A DNA stretch of 47,768 nt, taken from Collinsella sp. (lineage in GTDB: Bacteria > Actinomycetota > Coriobacteriia > Coriobacteriales > Coriobacteriaceae). Positions 36,849 through 44,653 of the stretch are shown here, in pieces. The DNA lies in the NCBI GenBank assembly GCA_018376905.1, contig JAHAAK010000016.1, positions 1-47,768 on the forward strand, written 5' to 3'. Both the position numbers and the translations under genes were made by a program. The notes beneath the pieces are model-generated. The model worked only from the letters and a program-made list of their open reading frames with translations. It had not been told where the DNA came from and did no database searches. How positions within the stretch are numbered: the first letter of the stretch is position 1; each line of letters opens with the position of its first letter.

Positions 36849-36985
36849 CGCAGACGCGAAGGGAAGGTGAGGACCGTGAGCGGCAGTGACAGTACCAGCA
36901 AGGCAGGGCGATGTCTGCCGGCGCAGGTCCACCTTAATGGCGGGCGTCGCGGCTAGACGGCTCTGCATCCGATCGACAGAACGGA
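36849..36985 (+). ncRNA. Candidate structured leader of mgtA
   Basis: Between a terminator and the mgtA start the RNA can form a closing stem: AAGGT..GGACC (36864-36868, 36871-36875) with GGTCC-ACCTT (36926-36935). Inside it are hairpins GGCAG/CTGCC (36902-36906, 36915-36919) and CCG-TGAG-CGG (36874-36883); the latter overlaps the closing stem, so they may exclude each other. It does not match the M-box signature as I remember it. A 26-29 codon frame (GTG 36867 or 36876 to TAG 36954) lies across the stem and could be a leader peptide. Prediction by eye only. Confidence 0.35.
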
Positions 36986-36994
36986 GCAAGGCAA

Positions 36995-39763
36995 TTGAAG
37001 AAGCTGAATATGCGCCATACGCCATCTGCAGTCCAGGCGCAAAACGAACTGATCAGGCATCGTGCAGAGGGCCGCATCCAGCATGCGGCAACTATCCCGC
37101 TGATGGACGCCATGTCCTGGGTGGGCTCGAACCTGGGTGGTCTGGACCGCGACGAGGTCGCGCACAGCGAGGCCGATAACGGACGCAACGTGGTCACGCG
37201 CGGCAAGAAAAAGTCGCTTGTCCGCAAGCTCGCGGATGCATTCGTCAATCCCTTTACGGCAATCCTGTTTTTCCTAGCCATTATCTCGGCAACGACGGAC
37301 ATGATATTCCCGGCGTTGTCGATGATGGGCAACACGCCGGAGGACTTTGACCCGCTGACGGTGATTATCATCACCACGATGGTGGTTCTTTCGGGCACGC
37401 TGCGCTATGTCCAGGAAGCGCGTAGCGGCAATGCGGCCGAAAAGCTGCTCGACATGATCACGACCACCGTGACGGTCACCCGCAAGGATGTCCCCAGGAC
37501 CGAGATTCCCATCGACGACGTGGTGGTCGGCGACATCGTGCATCTGTCCGCCGGTGACATGATTCCCGCCGACGTGAGGATTATCGAGGCCAAGGACCTC
37601 TTTGTGGGCCAGGCCAGCCTGACGGGCGAGAGCGAGCCGGTCGAGAAGGTCCCCACGACCTGCACCGAGTCCGATTCGGCCACGTCGTTCGAGAACATTG
37701 CCCTCATGGGCAGCAGCGTGATATCGGGCAGCGCGACGGCGCTCGTCTTTAGCGTGGGCGAGCAGACCCTGTTTGGTTCCATGGCGTCGAGCCTGTCCGA
37801 CGACGCTGCGGAGACGAGCTTTTCCAAGGGCGTCAACAGCGTCTCGTGGGTGCTCATCCGCTTTATGATGGTAATGGTTCCGTTTGTCTTTTTGATCAAC
37901 GGCGTCACGAAGGGCAATTGGCTCGATGCCGGCCTGTTCGCCATCAGCATTGCCGTGGGTCTGACGCCCGAGATGCTGCCCATGATCGTTACCACGTGCC
38001 TTGCCAAGGGCGCGGTTGCCATGAGTAAAAAGCAGACGATCGTTAAGAACCTCAACTCGATTCAAAACTTTGGCGCGATGGACGTGCTGTGCACCGACAA
38101 GACCGGCACGCTTACGCAGGACCAGGTGGTGCTGGAGTATCACTGGAACATCGACGGCCAGGAGGATTCGCGCGTTTTGCGCCACGCCTACCTCAACAGC
38201 TATTTCCAGACGGGCTACAAGAATCTGATGGATCTGGCGATCATCAAGTGCACGGAGGAAGAGGAGCAAAACGACCCGAGTCTCACCGATCTTTCCGAGG
38301 CCTACGTGAAGGTCGATGAGGTGCCGTTCGACTTTACGCGCCGTCGCCTCACCACGGTGGTGCGCGATCGCAGCGGCAAGACCCAGATGGTTACCAAGGG
38401 CGCGGTCGAGGAAATGCTGTCGGTGTGCTCGCATGCCGAGATCGACGGCGGCGTTCATGTGCTGGACGACGAGGTGCGCGAGCGCATTCTGGCGACAGTT
38501 TCCGACCTTAATGACGACGGTTTCCGTGTGCTGGCGATTGCTCAAAAGTCCAACCCGTCACCCGCCGGTGCCTTTAGCGCCGAGGATGAGCGCGACATGG
38601 TCCTAATCGGCTACCTGGCCTTTTTGGATCCGCCCAAAGAGTCGACGGCCGATGCGATCGAGGCGCTGCGCAATCACGGCGTTGCCACCAAGATCCTGAC
38701 TGGCGACAACGAGAAGGTTACGCGTACCATCTGCAAACAGGTGGGGCTGCAGGTCAACAACATGTTGCTCGGCAGTGACATCGCTGACATGGATGACGCC
38801 GAGCTCGCTCGCCGGGCCGAGGATGTGCAGGTCTTCGCCAAGCTCACGCCCGACCAAAAGTCGCGCGTCGTTTCCGTCCTGCGTGCGAACGGGCATGTGG
38901 TGGGCTATATGGGCGACGGTATCAACGACGCCTCAGCCATGAAGTCGTCTGACATCGGCATCTCGGTCGACACGGCCGTCGACGTTGCTAAGGAGTCCGC
39001 CGACATCATCTTGCTCGAGAAGGATCTGATGGTGCTCGAGGAGGGCATCGTCGAGGGGCGTAAGACCTACGCCAACATGATCAAGTACATCAAGATGACC
39101 GCGAGCTCCAACTTCGGCAACATGTTCAGCGTACTTGCCGCGTCTGCCCTGCTGCCGTTCTTGCCCATGATGAGCATTCAGCTGATCTTGCTCAATTTGA
39201 TTTATGACTGCAGCTGCCTGGCGATTCCCTGGGACAACGTGGACGAGGAGTTCCTGCGCGTGCCACGTGCCTGGGATGCCTCGAGTGTCGGCAGGTTCAT
39301 GATCTGGATTGGGCCCACCAGCTCCATCTTCGACTTTATGACCTACATCTTTATGTACTTTGTCTTCTGCCCCCTGTTTGTGAGCCACGGTGTACTGTTC
39401 AACGAGCTGGCGAGCGTCTACTCGGGTGCCGCGCTGGAGCAGATGCAGCTGGCCTACATCGCGCTGTTCCAGGCTGGTTGGTTCGTCGAATCCATGTGGA
39501 GCCAGACTTTGGTTATCCATATGATTCGCACGCCCAAGTTGCCGTTTATCCAGAGTCGTGCCTCGGCTCCGGTGATGCTGCTCACGATGACCGGCATTGC
39601 ACTGCTCACGCTGATCCCGTTTAGCCCGCTTGGCCCCACGCTGGGTCTGGGAGCACTGCCCATCGAGTACTTCTTGTTCCTGATTCCGTGCATCTTGCTG
39701 TACATGGCGCTGGCGACGAGCCTTAAGAAGGCCTATGTCAAGCGTTACGGCGAGCTGCTGTAG
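36995..39763 (+). CDS. mgtA: Magnesium-translocating P-type ATPase
   Basis: 922 residues, full length for MgtA/MgtB. TGES in LTGESEPVEK, D368 in CTDKTGTLTQDQ, KGA nucleotide-binding loop (MVTKGAVEEML), GDGINDASAMKSSDIGISVD hinge, and membrane motifs SSNFGNMFSVLAASALLPFL and LNLIYDCSCLAIPWDNVDEE, all diagnostic for P3B Mg2+ importers. TTG start at 36995 with GGAG 8 bases upstream; ATG 37010 is a weaker alternative. The preceding 130 bases can fold, so expression is probably controlled in the leader. Followed 28 bases later by a membrane microprotein gene. Confidence 0.93.
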   Translation: MKKLNMRHTPSAVQAQNELIRHRAEGRIQHAATIPLMDAMSWVGSNLGGLDRDEVAHSEADNGRNVVTRGKKKSLVRKLADAFVNPFTAILFFLAIISATTDMIFPALSMMGNTPEDFDPLTVIIITTMVVLSGTLRYVQEARSGNAAEKLLDMITTTVTVTRKDVPRTEIPIDDVVVGDIVHLSAGDMIPADVRIIEAKDLFVGQASLTGESEPVEKVPTTCTESDSATSFENIALMGSSVISGSATALVFSVGEQTLFGSMASSLSDDAAETSFSKGVNSVSWVLIRFMMVMVPFVFLINGVTKGNWLDAGLFAISIAVGLTPEMLPMIVTTCLAKGAVAMSKKQTIVKNLNSIQNFGAMDVLCTDKTGTLTQDQVVLEYHWNIDGQEDSRVLRHAYLNSYFQTGYKNLMDLAIIKCTEEEEQNDPSLTDLSEAYVKVDEVPFDFTRRRLTTVVRDRSGKTQMVTKGAVEEMLSVCSHAEIDGGVHVLDDEVRERILATVSDLNDDGFRVLAIAQKSNPSPAGAFSAEDERDMVLIGYLAFLDPPKESTADAIEALRNHGVATKILTGDNEKVTRTICKQVGLQVNNMLLGSDIADMDDAELARRAEDVQVFAKLTPDQKSRVVSVLRANGHVVGYMGDGINDASAMKSSDIGISVDTAVDVAKESADIILLEKDLMVLEEGIVEGRKTYANMIKYIKMTASSNFGNMFSVLAASALLPFLPMMSIQLILLNLIYDCSCLAIPWDNVDEEFLRVPRAWDASSVGRFMIWIGPTSSIFDFMTYIFMYFVFCPLFVSHGVLFNELASVYSGAALEQMQLAYIALFQAGWFVESMWSQTLVIHMIRTPKLPFIQSRASAPVMLLTMTGIALLTLIPFSPLGPTLGLGALPIEYFLFLIPCILLYMALATSLKKAYVKRYGELL

Positions 39764-39791
39764 TGACTTCGATGTAGAGAGGAGCGTTCAC

Positions 39792-39947
39792 ATGAACTGG
39801 GCTCAGATTTGGATCGATTTGTTTGGGACTACGGAGTGGCTTGGGCTCAACATGGGCTTTTGGGTGGCCAATGGTGTTGTCCTGGTGATTGTCATCATTA
39901 TGAACGTCATCTTTTGGAGCATGAAGCCGCTGCCCAAGGACGAATAA
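39792..39947 (+). CDS. Membrane microprotein downstream of mgtA
   Basis: 51 residues: a Trp-rich amphipathic head MNWAQIWIDLFGTTEWLGLN, then a single membrane span (about 22-43, FWVANGVVLVIVIIMNVIFW) and the tail MKPLPKDE. Excellent GAGGAG site before ATG 39792, codon use like its neighbours, and clear co-transcription with mgtA. Enteric bacteria have unrelated microproteins (MgtS, MgtR) that tune magnesium transporters, so a similar role here is a reasonable but untested idea. Confidence 0.75.
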   Translation: MNWAQIWIDLFGTTEWLGLNMGFWVANGVVLVIVIIMNVIFWSMKPLPKDE

Positions 39948-40002
39948 CATGCATGGGATTGCCTGCGCCGCTGTGCCAAAATAAACACTCGAATGATGTA
40001 CA

Positions 40003-40035
40003 AATGTGACAAAGGGACGGTCCCTTTGTCACATT
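40003..40035. repeat. Perfect 33-base palindrome, GGGAC/GTCCC family
   Basis: Sixteen-base arms (40003-40018 and 40020-40035) around one G, with the core CAAAGGGAC-n-GTCCCTTTG also seen at 32237. It lies between the mgtA microprotein and the dihydrouridine synthase and may act as terminator. Confidence 0.8.
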
Positions 40036-40054
40036 GATTTGAAAGTTGATGTTG

Positions 40055-41008
40055 ATGATTCTATCGCTGGCCCCCATGGAGGGGATTACCGGGCATGTGT
40101 TCCGCCGCGTGCATGCAGAATGCTTTGGTGCGCTCGACTGCTACTACACGCCGTTTTTGCCGCCGCCGCGGGTGGGCAATCGCTTTGGCGGCAAGGCGTT
40201 TAAGGAGGTCGATCCTGCCAATAACCAGGGGCTTAACGTGGTGCCTCAGCTCATGTCCAAGAACGCGGATGAGTTTGTGTGGGCGGCACAGGTGCTCGCC
40301 GACATGGGATACCACGAGGTCAACCTCAACTTGGGATGTCCCTCGGGAACAGTCGTTGCCAAGGGCAAGGGTTCGGGTTTCTTGCGCAACCTGGATGAGC
40401 TCGAGGTGTTTTTGAGCGACGTGTGCGAGCGCTCACCACTGCCGGTGTCGGTAAAGACCAGGCTGGGGCTTGAGAGCGATGCTGAGTACGAGCGCGTGCT
40501 CGATCTCTACTGTCGTATGCCGCTTGCCGAGCTGATCGTGCATCCGCGCGTGCAAAAGGATCGCTATACGGGCTCGCCGCGCAAAGAGTATTATGGCGAG
40601 ACGCTTGAGCGGGCGCCGTTCCCGGTAGCCTATAACGGCGACATTTTTGACCTCGAGGACATGGATGCGCTGGTTGCTGCCTATCCCGACACGCGCCATG
40701 TAATGCTGGGCCGCGGTCTGCTTGCAAACCCTGCGCTGGCACGCATGGTAAACGGCGGCCCTGCCGCCACCGTCGCCGAGCTGCAACGTTTCCATGACAC
40801 GCTGTTCGCGGCCTATGCAGAAGAGATTGGCGGCAACGCGGTCTTTCGCATGAAGGAGTGGTGGTTCTACGCCAAGTGCGCTTTCGCCGATCCCGCCACC
40901 GTCCATAAGATCGTGCGCAAGACCAAGAAGGTCGACGAATACCGCGCCGCCGTCGACCGCGTCTTCCGCGAGCAACCGCTCGCATCCGCAGCCCGCTTCC
41001 GCGGCTAG
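40055..41008 (+). CDS. tRNA-dihydrouridine synthase family protein
   Basis: 317 residues. LAPMEGITGHVFRR opens the flavin TIM barrel; the catalytic cysteine is C95 in LNLGCPSGTVV; ELIVHPRVQKDRYTGS and the late GRGLLANPALA bind FMN phosphate. It reduces uridines in the tRNA D-loop with NADPH. ATG 40055 is chosen by alignment with the family head and a 9-base gap to GAAAG; ATG 40049 is possible. The gene starts only 20 bases after the palindrome, so its leader is short. Confidence 0.92.
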   Translation: MILSLAPMEGITGHVFRRVHAECFGALDCYYTPFLPPPRVGNRFGGKAFKEVDPANNQGLNVVPQLMSKNADEFVWAAQVLADMGYHEVNLNLGCPSGTVVAKGKGSGFLRNLDELEVFLSDVCERSPLPVSVKTRLGLESDAEYERVLDLYCRMPLAELIVHPRVQKDRYTGSPRKEYYGETLERAPFPVAYNGDIFDLEDMDALVAAYPDTRHVMLGRGLLANPALARMVNGGPAATVAELQRFHDTLFAAYAEEIGGNAVFRMKEWWFYAKCAFADPATVHKIVRKTKKVDEYRAAVDRVFREQPLASAARFRG

Positions 41009-41013
41009 TTAGA

Positions 41014-41061
41014 CATCGGGGACGTTCTTTAGCGACTAGGCATTTAAGAACGTCCCCGATG
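41014..41061. repeat. Inverted repeat with GGGGACGTTCTT core
   Basis: Perfect 16-base arms (41014-41029 and 41046-41061) around 16 bases, 6 bases after the dihydrouridine synthase stop. The GGGGAC/GTCCCC ends recall the palindromes at 32237 and 40003. Confidence 0.75.
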
Positions 41062-41076
41062 ACTACCCGCAAAAGC

Positions 41077-41131
41077 TGTACACCAGCATCCAAAGATGTC
41101 GAAAAATGTCGACTTTGGATGCTGGTGTACA
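41077..41131. repeat. Long inverted repeat before the glutaredoxin end
   Basis: Perfect 19-base arms (41077-41095 and 41113-41131) with a 17-base loop that itself holds ATGTCGA twice. It sits between convergent genes and could end transcription in both directions, though there is no T run. Confidence 0.75.
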
Positions 41132-41178
41132 TGTTTGGGTCGTATGGGTTGGGGCCCTGGACGGACAGAGCGTGCGTA

Positions 41179-41424
41179 CTAGAGCAGGTTTTCCTGCACC
41201 CACGCGATGATGTCGCTCGATTCGTAGAGTGGTTTGCCGTCGATGAACAGGCAGGGAACCTGGCGTTTTCCGCCGACGGCGATGAGTATCTGTTCGGCAT
41301 CGGAATCGGTCGAGATATTGCGCTCGGGAATGGTCACGCCGTTATCGGCCAAAAAGTGCTTGACCTTTAAGCAATACGGGCAGCCGGTCATAACGTACAG
41401 CGCGAGCTCGTGATTAGTAGCCAT
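41179..41424 (-). CDS. Glutaredoxin
   Basis: 81 residues, the size of a minimal glutaredoxin. Active site CPYC (C15, C18), cis-proline in RQVPCLFIDG, and GG..YESSDIIAWVQENL for glutathione or low-molecular thiol binding. ATG 41424 with GGAGA; the frame upstream to 41463 is not needed. It reduces protein disulfides or hands clusters or electrons to reductases. The partner thiol in this lineage is unclear. Confidence 0.9.
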   Translation of the reverse strand: MATNHELALYVMTGCPYCLKVKHFLADNGVTIPERNISTDSDAEQILIAVGGKRQVPCLFIDGKPLYESSDIIAWVQENLL

Positions 41425-41535
41425 AGGTCTCCAATCGGTTGAGGTTTTGATTGAAATACCCAAAGCCGCCGCGGTCTATGCGCGCGTCAACGAAGACTCG
41501 ATGGCCTGGACCAGAAACGCCGTGGCTCCGGTGGC

Positions 41536-42303
41536 TCAGGGCTTGTCGTAGTAGTCAACAAAGCGCTGGTCGGCAAGATAACCGTGGGCGAGGCCCAGGT
41601 ACGCCTCGTCTTGGGGCTCGCATCCCCAGTTGAGAGCAATCCAGCGACGATGCATCGCGACAAGCTTACGAGCCTCGTTGCTCTCTGGGTCGCCAATGCC
41701 CATGGCAATCGAGAGCTGGCCCAGAATAGCGCGTTCAAGTTCCTTCATGTCGTTCCATGTCTCGGGGTCCATGTCCAGCAACGCTTCGTTTGCTGCATCG
41801 ATAGCCTCATCGCCGTAGCGCGCCCGCGCCTCGGCACCGTAGCGCGCCTCGTTTTCCTGCACGGTGCGCCAGCGCTCCAGTTGCGGCAGGACGGCGCCCA
41901 TGAGCGAGACGGCTTCGTCGAGCGACATGCCGGTGTTTTGTGCCAGGCGCGGGGCACAATCCTCAATCATTGCCTCCATGGTGGTGTCATAGGTGTACTT
42001 GCCGTGGTCGTAGCACCACTTGCAGTAATGATCGGTCGCGGTGCCCGTGGCATCGGTGCCGCAGTCGTCGGGCGTGAGTATCATGCCGCAGCTCTGGCAA
42101 TAGTGCTCAGGCATTTCGAGCAGGTGGGACAGCGGTTCTCCGGTTACGGCGGCGATGAGCTTCATCATGTCGATGCCCGGTGTGACCTCGCCGCGCTCCC
42201 ACCGGCTGATGGCCTGGCGTGTGACGAAGAGCTTAGCGGCAAGCTGCTCTTGGGTAAGGTGATGGGCGCGACGGACAGCAATGAGCTTTTCTGCAAAGGC
42301 CAT
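41536..42303 (-). CDS. XRE regulator with zinc ribbon and TipAS domain
   Basis: 255 residues in three parts. An XRE helix-turn-helix spans 5-60 (HHLTQEQLAAKLFVTRQAIS, RWERGEVTPG). A short four-cysteine zinc ribbon follows at ~69-103 (YCQSCGMIL ... YCKWCYDHG). The C-terminus is a TipAS-type helical domain (LERAILGQLSIAMGIGDPES; YLGLAHGYLADQRFVDYYD). In actinobacterial TipAL the TipAS domain binds thiopeptide antibiotics and is joined to a MerR head; here the head is XRE with a zinc ribbon. It suggests a drug-responsive regulator. No target gene is obvious; the divergent neighbour is trmO. Confidence 0.85.
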   Translation of the reverse strand: MAFAEKLIAVRRAHHLTQEQLAAKLFVTRQAISRWERGEVTPGIDMMKLIAAVTGEPLSHLLEMPEHYCQSCGMILTPDDCGTDATGTATDHYCKWCYDHGKYTYDTTMEAMIEDCAPRLAQNTGMSLDEAVSLMGAVLPQLERWRTVQENEARYGAEARARYGDEAIDAANEALLDMDPETWNDMKELERAILGQLSIAMGIGDPESNEARKLVAMHRRWIALNWGCEPQDEAYLGLAHGYLADQRFVDYYDKP

Positions 42304-42431
42304 AGCGGCTCCTTTCTGCTGGTTGATGGCTTAAGCATACGCGGCGGCAGGCGCCCTTCCAAGCAACCGTTGGTTGCACGACGGGGGACCGCGGCGAAGA
42401 ATTGCGCGCAACGCCCCACGCCTCCATGCCG

Positions 42432-42437
42432 TACAAT
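42432..42437 (+). promoter_or_regulatory. -10 box for a probably leaderless trmO mRNA
   Basis: TACAAT sits 7 bases before ATG 42445, so the predicted transcript begins at or next to the start codon. No Shine-Dalgarno is visible, consistent with leaderless translation, which is common in Actinobacteria. Confidence 0.55.
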
Positions 42438-42444
42438 GACCGGC

Positions 42445-43182
42445 ATGGAACCTATCGCACGCATACATACCGACCTGCCGCAGAAGTTCGGCATTCCGCG
42501 CAACAGCTTTTTGGCGCCCCATCTGCAGGGACGAATCTTTTTTGAGCCGGAATTTGCCTCCAATGCAGCGGTTGAGGGCCTGGACTCCTTCTCTCACCTG
42601 TGGCTGCTGTGGCGCTTCGAAAACGGAACGCCCGGCGGCACGGCTAAGGATATTGCCGTCGACGCTAAAACGCAGGACAGGTCCGGCACCAACGCAAAAT
42701 GGTCGAAAACCGTGCGCCCGCCGCGTCTGGGCGGAGCCGAACGTGTGGGAGTGTTTGCCACGCGCAGTCCGTTTCGCCCTAATCCCATCGGGCTCACCTG
42801 CGTCAAGCTTGATTGCGTGGAGCTTACCGACGATGGCCCCATCATCCATGTGTTGGGGGCCGACCTGCGCGATGGCACGCCCATCTACGATATCAAGCCT
42901 TACATTCCATTTGCCGACTGTCACCCGGATGCGACGGGCGGCTGGATTGAGGATGCTCCGTGGCAAGAGCTCGATGTTGAGTTCCCGCAAGCGCTGCAGG
43001 ATATGGTCCCGCCCGCAAAGCTCCCCGGCTTGGTCGAGGTCCTTTGCCAAGATCCACGCCGCGCAGGCAGCAAGCACGAGCCAAACCGCGTTTATCACTT
43101 GGCTTACGCCGGGCTCGACATATCGTTTGCGGTCGATGAAACCCAGCTAACCGTAGTTGCCGTCAACGACGCGCAAGACTAA
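42445..43182 (+). CDS. trmO: tRNA (N6-threonylcarbamoyladenosine37-N6)-methyltransferase TrmO
   Basis: 245 residues. The TsaA/TrmO core is evident: IARIHTDLPQKFGIPRNSFL at the start, FSHLWLLWRFE, GVFATRSPFRPNPIGLTCVK for SAM binding, and DGTPIYDIKPYIPFAD. A C-terminal extension of ~90 residues, including HLAYAGLDISF, is usual for bacterial TrmO. It methylates t6A37 of threonine tRNA. ATG 42445 or 42436; no ribosome site precedes either. Confidence 0.9.
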   Translation: MEPIARIHTDLPQKFGIPRNSFLAPHLQGRIFFEPEFASNAAVEGLDSFSHLWLLWRFENGTPGGTAKDIAVDAKTQDRSGTNAKWSKTVRPPRLGGAERVGVFATRSPFRPNPIGLTCVKLDCVELTDDGPIIHVLGADLRDGTPIYDIKPYIPFADCHPDATGGWIEDAPWQELDVEFPQALQDMVPPAKLPGLVEVLCQDPRRAGSKHEPNRVYHLAYAGLDISFAVDETQLTVVAVNDAQD

Positions 43183-43294
43183 CCAGCCATTCGTCCGTAC
43201 CCGTCAAATTAAGCGCCAAACCCCGCGCCAAAACCGCCCACGCTGGTGGACAATAACGCCTACCAAAACAATCAACTTTGCACGGGGGCTCAGC

Positions 43295-44509
43295 ATGAAA
43301 TACGACTTTAGCTCGCTTATCGACCGCCACGGCATGGACTCTATCGCTGTTGACTCTTGGGGTGAGATCCCCGGTATGGCCCCGAACGCACCCGACGAGG
43401 GCTTCGACCGCATCCCCATGTGGGTGGCCGACATGAATTTTGCCACGGTGCCCACGGTCCAGGAACACATCATTCAGCGTGCCCAGCACCCCATGTTTGG
43501 CTACTTTAACCCGCGCGCTGAGTACTTCGATCGCATCATCGAATGGCAGAACCGCCGCAATGGCGTCGAAGGTTTGAGCCCTGAACATATCGGCTACGAA
43601 AACGGCGTGCTGGGCGGCGTCGTGTCGACGCTGCGCGCGTATGTCCAGCCGGGCGATGCGGTGCTGGTCCACAGCCCTACCTACATCGGCTTTACCAAGT
43701 CCATTGAGGCCGCGGGCTATCACATTGTCCACAGCCCGCTTAAGCTTGACGACCAGGGCGTGTGGCGTATGGACTTTGAGGACATGGAGCACAAGCTCGC
43801 CCAAAACCACATCCATGCCGCGGTGTTCTGCTCGCCGCACAATCCCTGCGGCCGCGTATGGGAACGCGACGAGATCGAGCGCGCCATGGACATCTATCGC
43901 CAGCACGATTGCGTGGTGATTTCGGACGAGATTTGGTCCGATATCATCCTGCCGGGGCACAAGCACATCCCGACGCAGTCGGTGAGCGAGGATGCCCGCA
44001 TGCGCACGGTTGCCCTCTATGCGCCGAGCAAGACGTTTAACCTGGCGGGCCTTGTCGGCAGCTACCACATTGTCTACAACGAGACGCTGCGTGACCGCAT
44101 CTGCGCCGTGTCCAACAAGACCCACTACAACGAGATGAACGTCCTCTCCATGCATGCGCTTATCGGTGCCTACCAGCCGCAGGGCTATGAGTGGGTGGAC
44201 GAGCTCAATCAGGTGCTTGCCGGCAATATCGAGTACTTCTGCAATTACGTGGACGAGCATTTTGAGGGCGTGTCCTATTCACGTCCGCAGGGCACGTACA
44301 TGGTGTTTCTGGACTGCACCGAGTGGTGCCGAGAGCATGGCCGCGATATTCAGTGGTTGCTCGATGAGGGGGCACGCGTGGGCGTGGGGTATCAGGACGG
44401 CCGCCCGTTCCACGGACCCTGCCACATTCGCGTGAATCTGGCGCTGCCGCTTTCGCGCGTAAAGGAAGCGTGCGACCGCCTGGACCGCTACGTTTTTAAT
44501 GCACGGTAA
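43295..44509 (+). CDS. MalY/PatB-type PLP aminotransferase (cystathionine beta-lyase like)
   Basis: 404 residues of the fold type I PLP family. IPMWVADMNFATVPTVQEHI opens it as in PatB; CSPHNPCGRVW holds the substrate-ring Asn; DEIWSDIILPG holds the cofactor Asp; the PLP lysine is K246 in APSKTFNLAG; the Arg binding the carboxylate is in HIRVNLALP. Relatives cleave cystathionine or cysteine (releasing H2S) or transaminate. ATG 43295 with GGGGG about 9 bases before. Preceded by a 112-base gap after trmO. Confidence 0.9.
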   Translation: MKYDFSSLIDRHGMDSIAVDSWGEIPGMAPNAPDEGFDRIPMWVADMNFATVPTVQEHIIQRAQHPMFGYFNPRAEYFDRIIEWQNRRNGVEGLSPEHIGYENGVLGGVVSTLRAYVQPGDAVLVHSPTYIGFTKSIEAAGYHIVHSPLKLDDQGVWRMDFEDMEHKLAQNHIHAAVFCSPHNPCGRVWERDEIERAMDIYRQHDCVVISDEIWSDIILPGHKHIPTQSVSEDARMRTVALYAPSKTFNLAGLVGSYHIVYNETLRDRICAVSNKTHYNEMNVLSMHALIGAYQPQGYEWVDELNQVLAGNIEYFCNYVDEHFEGVSYSRPQGTYMVFLDCTEWCREHGRDIQWLLDEGARVGVGYQDGRPFHGPCHIRVNLALPLSRVKEACDRLDRYVFNAR

Positions 44510-44524
44510 GTGAGCACTGCATGC

Positions 44525-44556
44525 GGGGCCTTCTGCCAAGTCGGCTGGAAGGTCCC
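44525..44556 (+). terminator. Hairpin after the aminotransferase gene
   Basis: Arms GGGGCCTTC..GCC (44525-44537) and GGC..GAAGGTCCC (44543-44556), with one G-T and small bulges. It begins 16 bases after the stop; no T run. Confidence 0.5.
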
Positions 44557-44602
44557 ACACGGTAAAGCGCCTGTAACAATTGGGCACTCGTGTGGTTTTG
44601 TT

Positions 44603-44611
44603 TGCTATTAT
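44603..44611 (+). promoter_or_regulatory. Extended -10 promoter of the binding protein/kinase operon
   Basis: TGC-TATTAT (44603-44611) is an extended -10 element, 42 bases before the ATG at 44654. A -35 is weak (TTGGGC at 44580, spacer 20). Confidence 0.5.
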
Positions 44612-44653
44612 CTTTAACCATTTCAGTCTGTAAACAGGATCGTATGGAGCTCG

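Noticed and set aside
36849..36985. M-box (ykoK) magnesium riboswitch
   Set aside because: AGGTGAGG is present but the other conserved M-box blocks, such as the GCTAAAGCTC end and the GACGCCAA loop, are absent.
41451..41552. Plus-strand reading IEIPKAAAVYARVNEDSMAW resembling a protein tail
   Set aside because: Short, no start or ribosome site, and partly overlapping the XRE-TipAS gene on the other strand; no family recognised.
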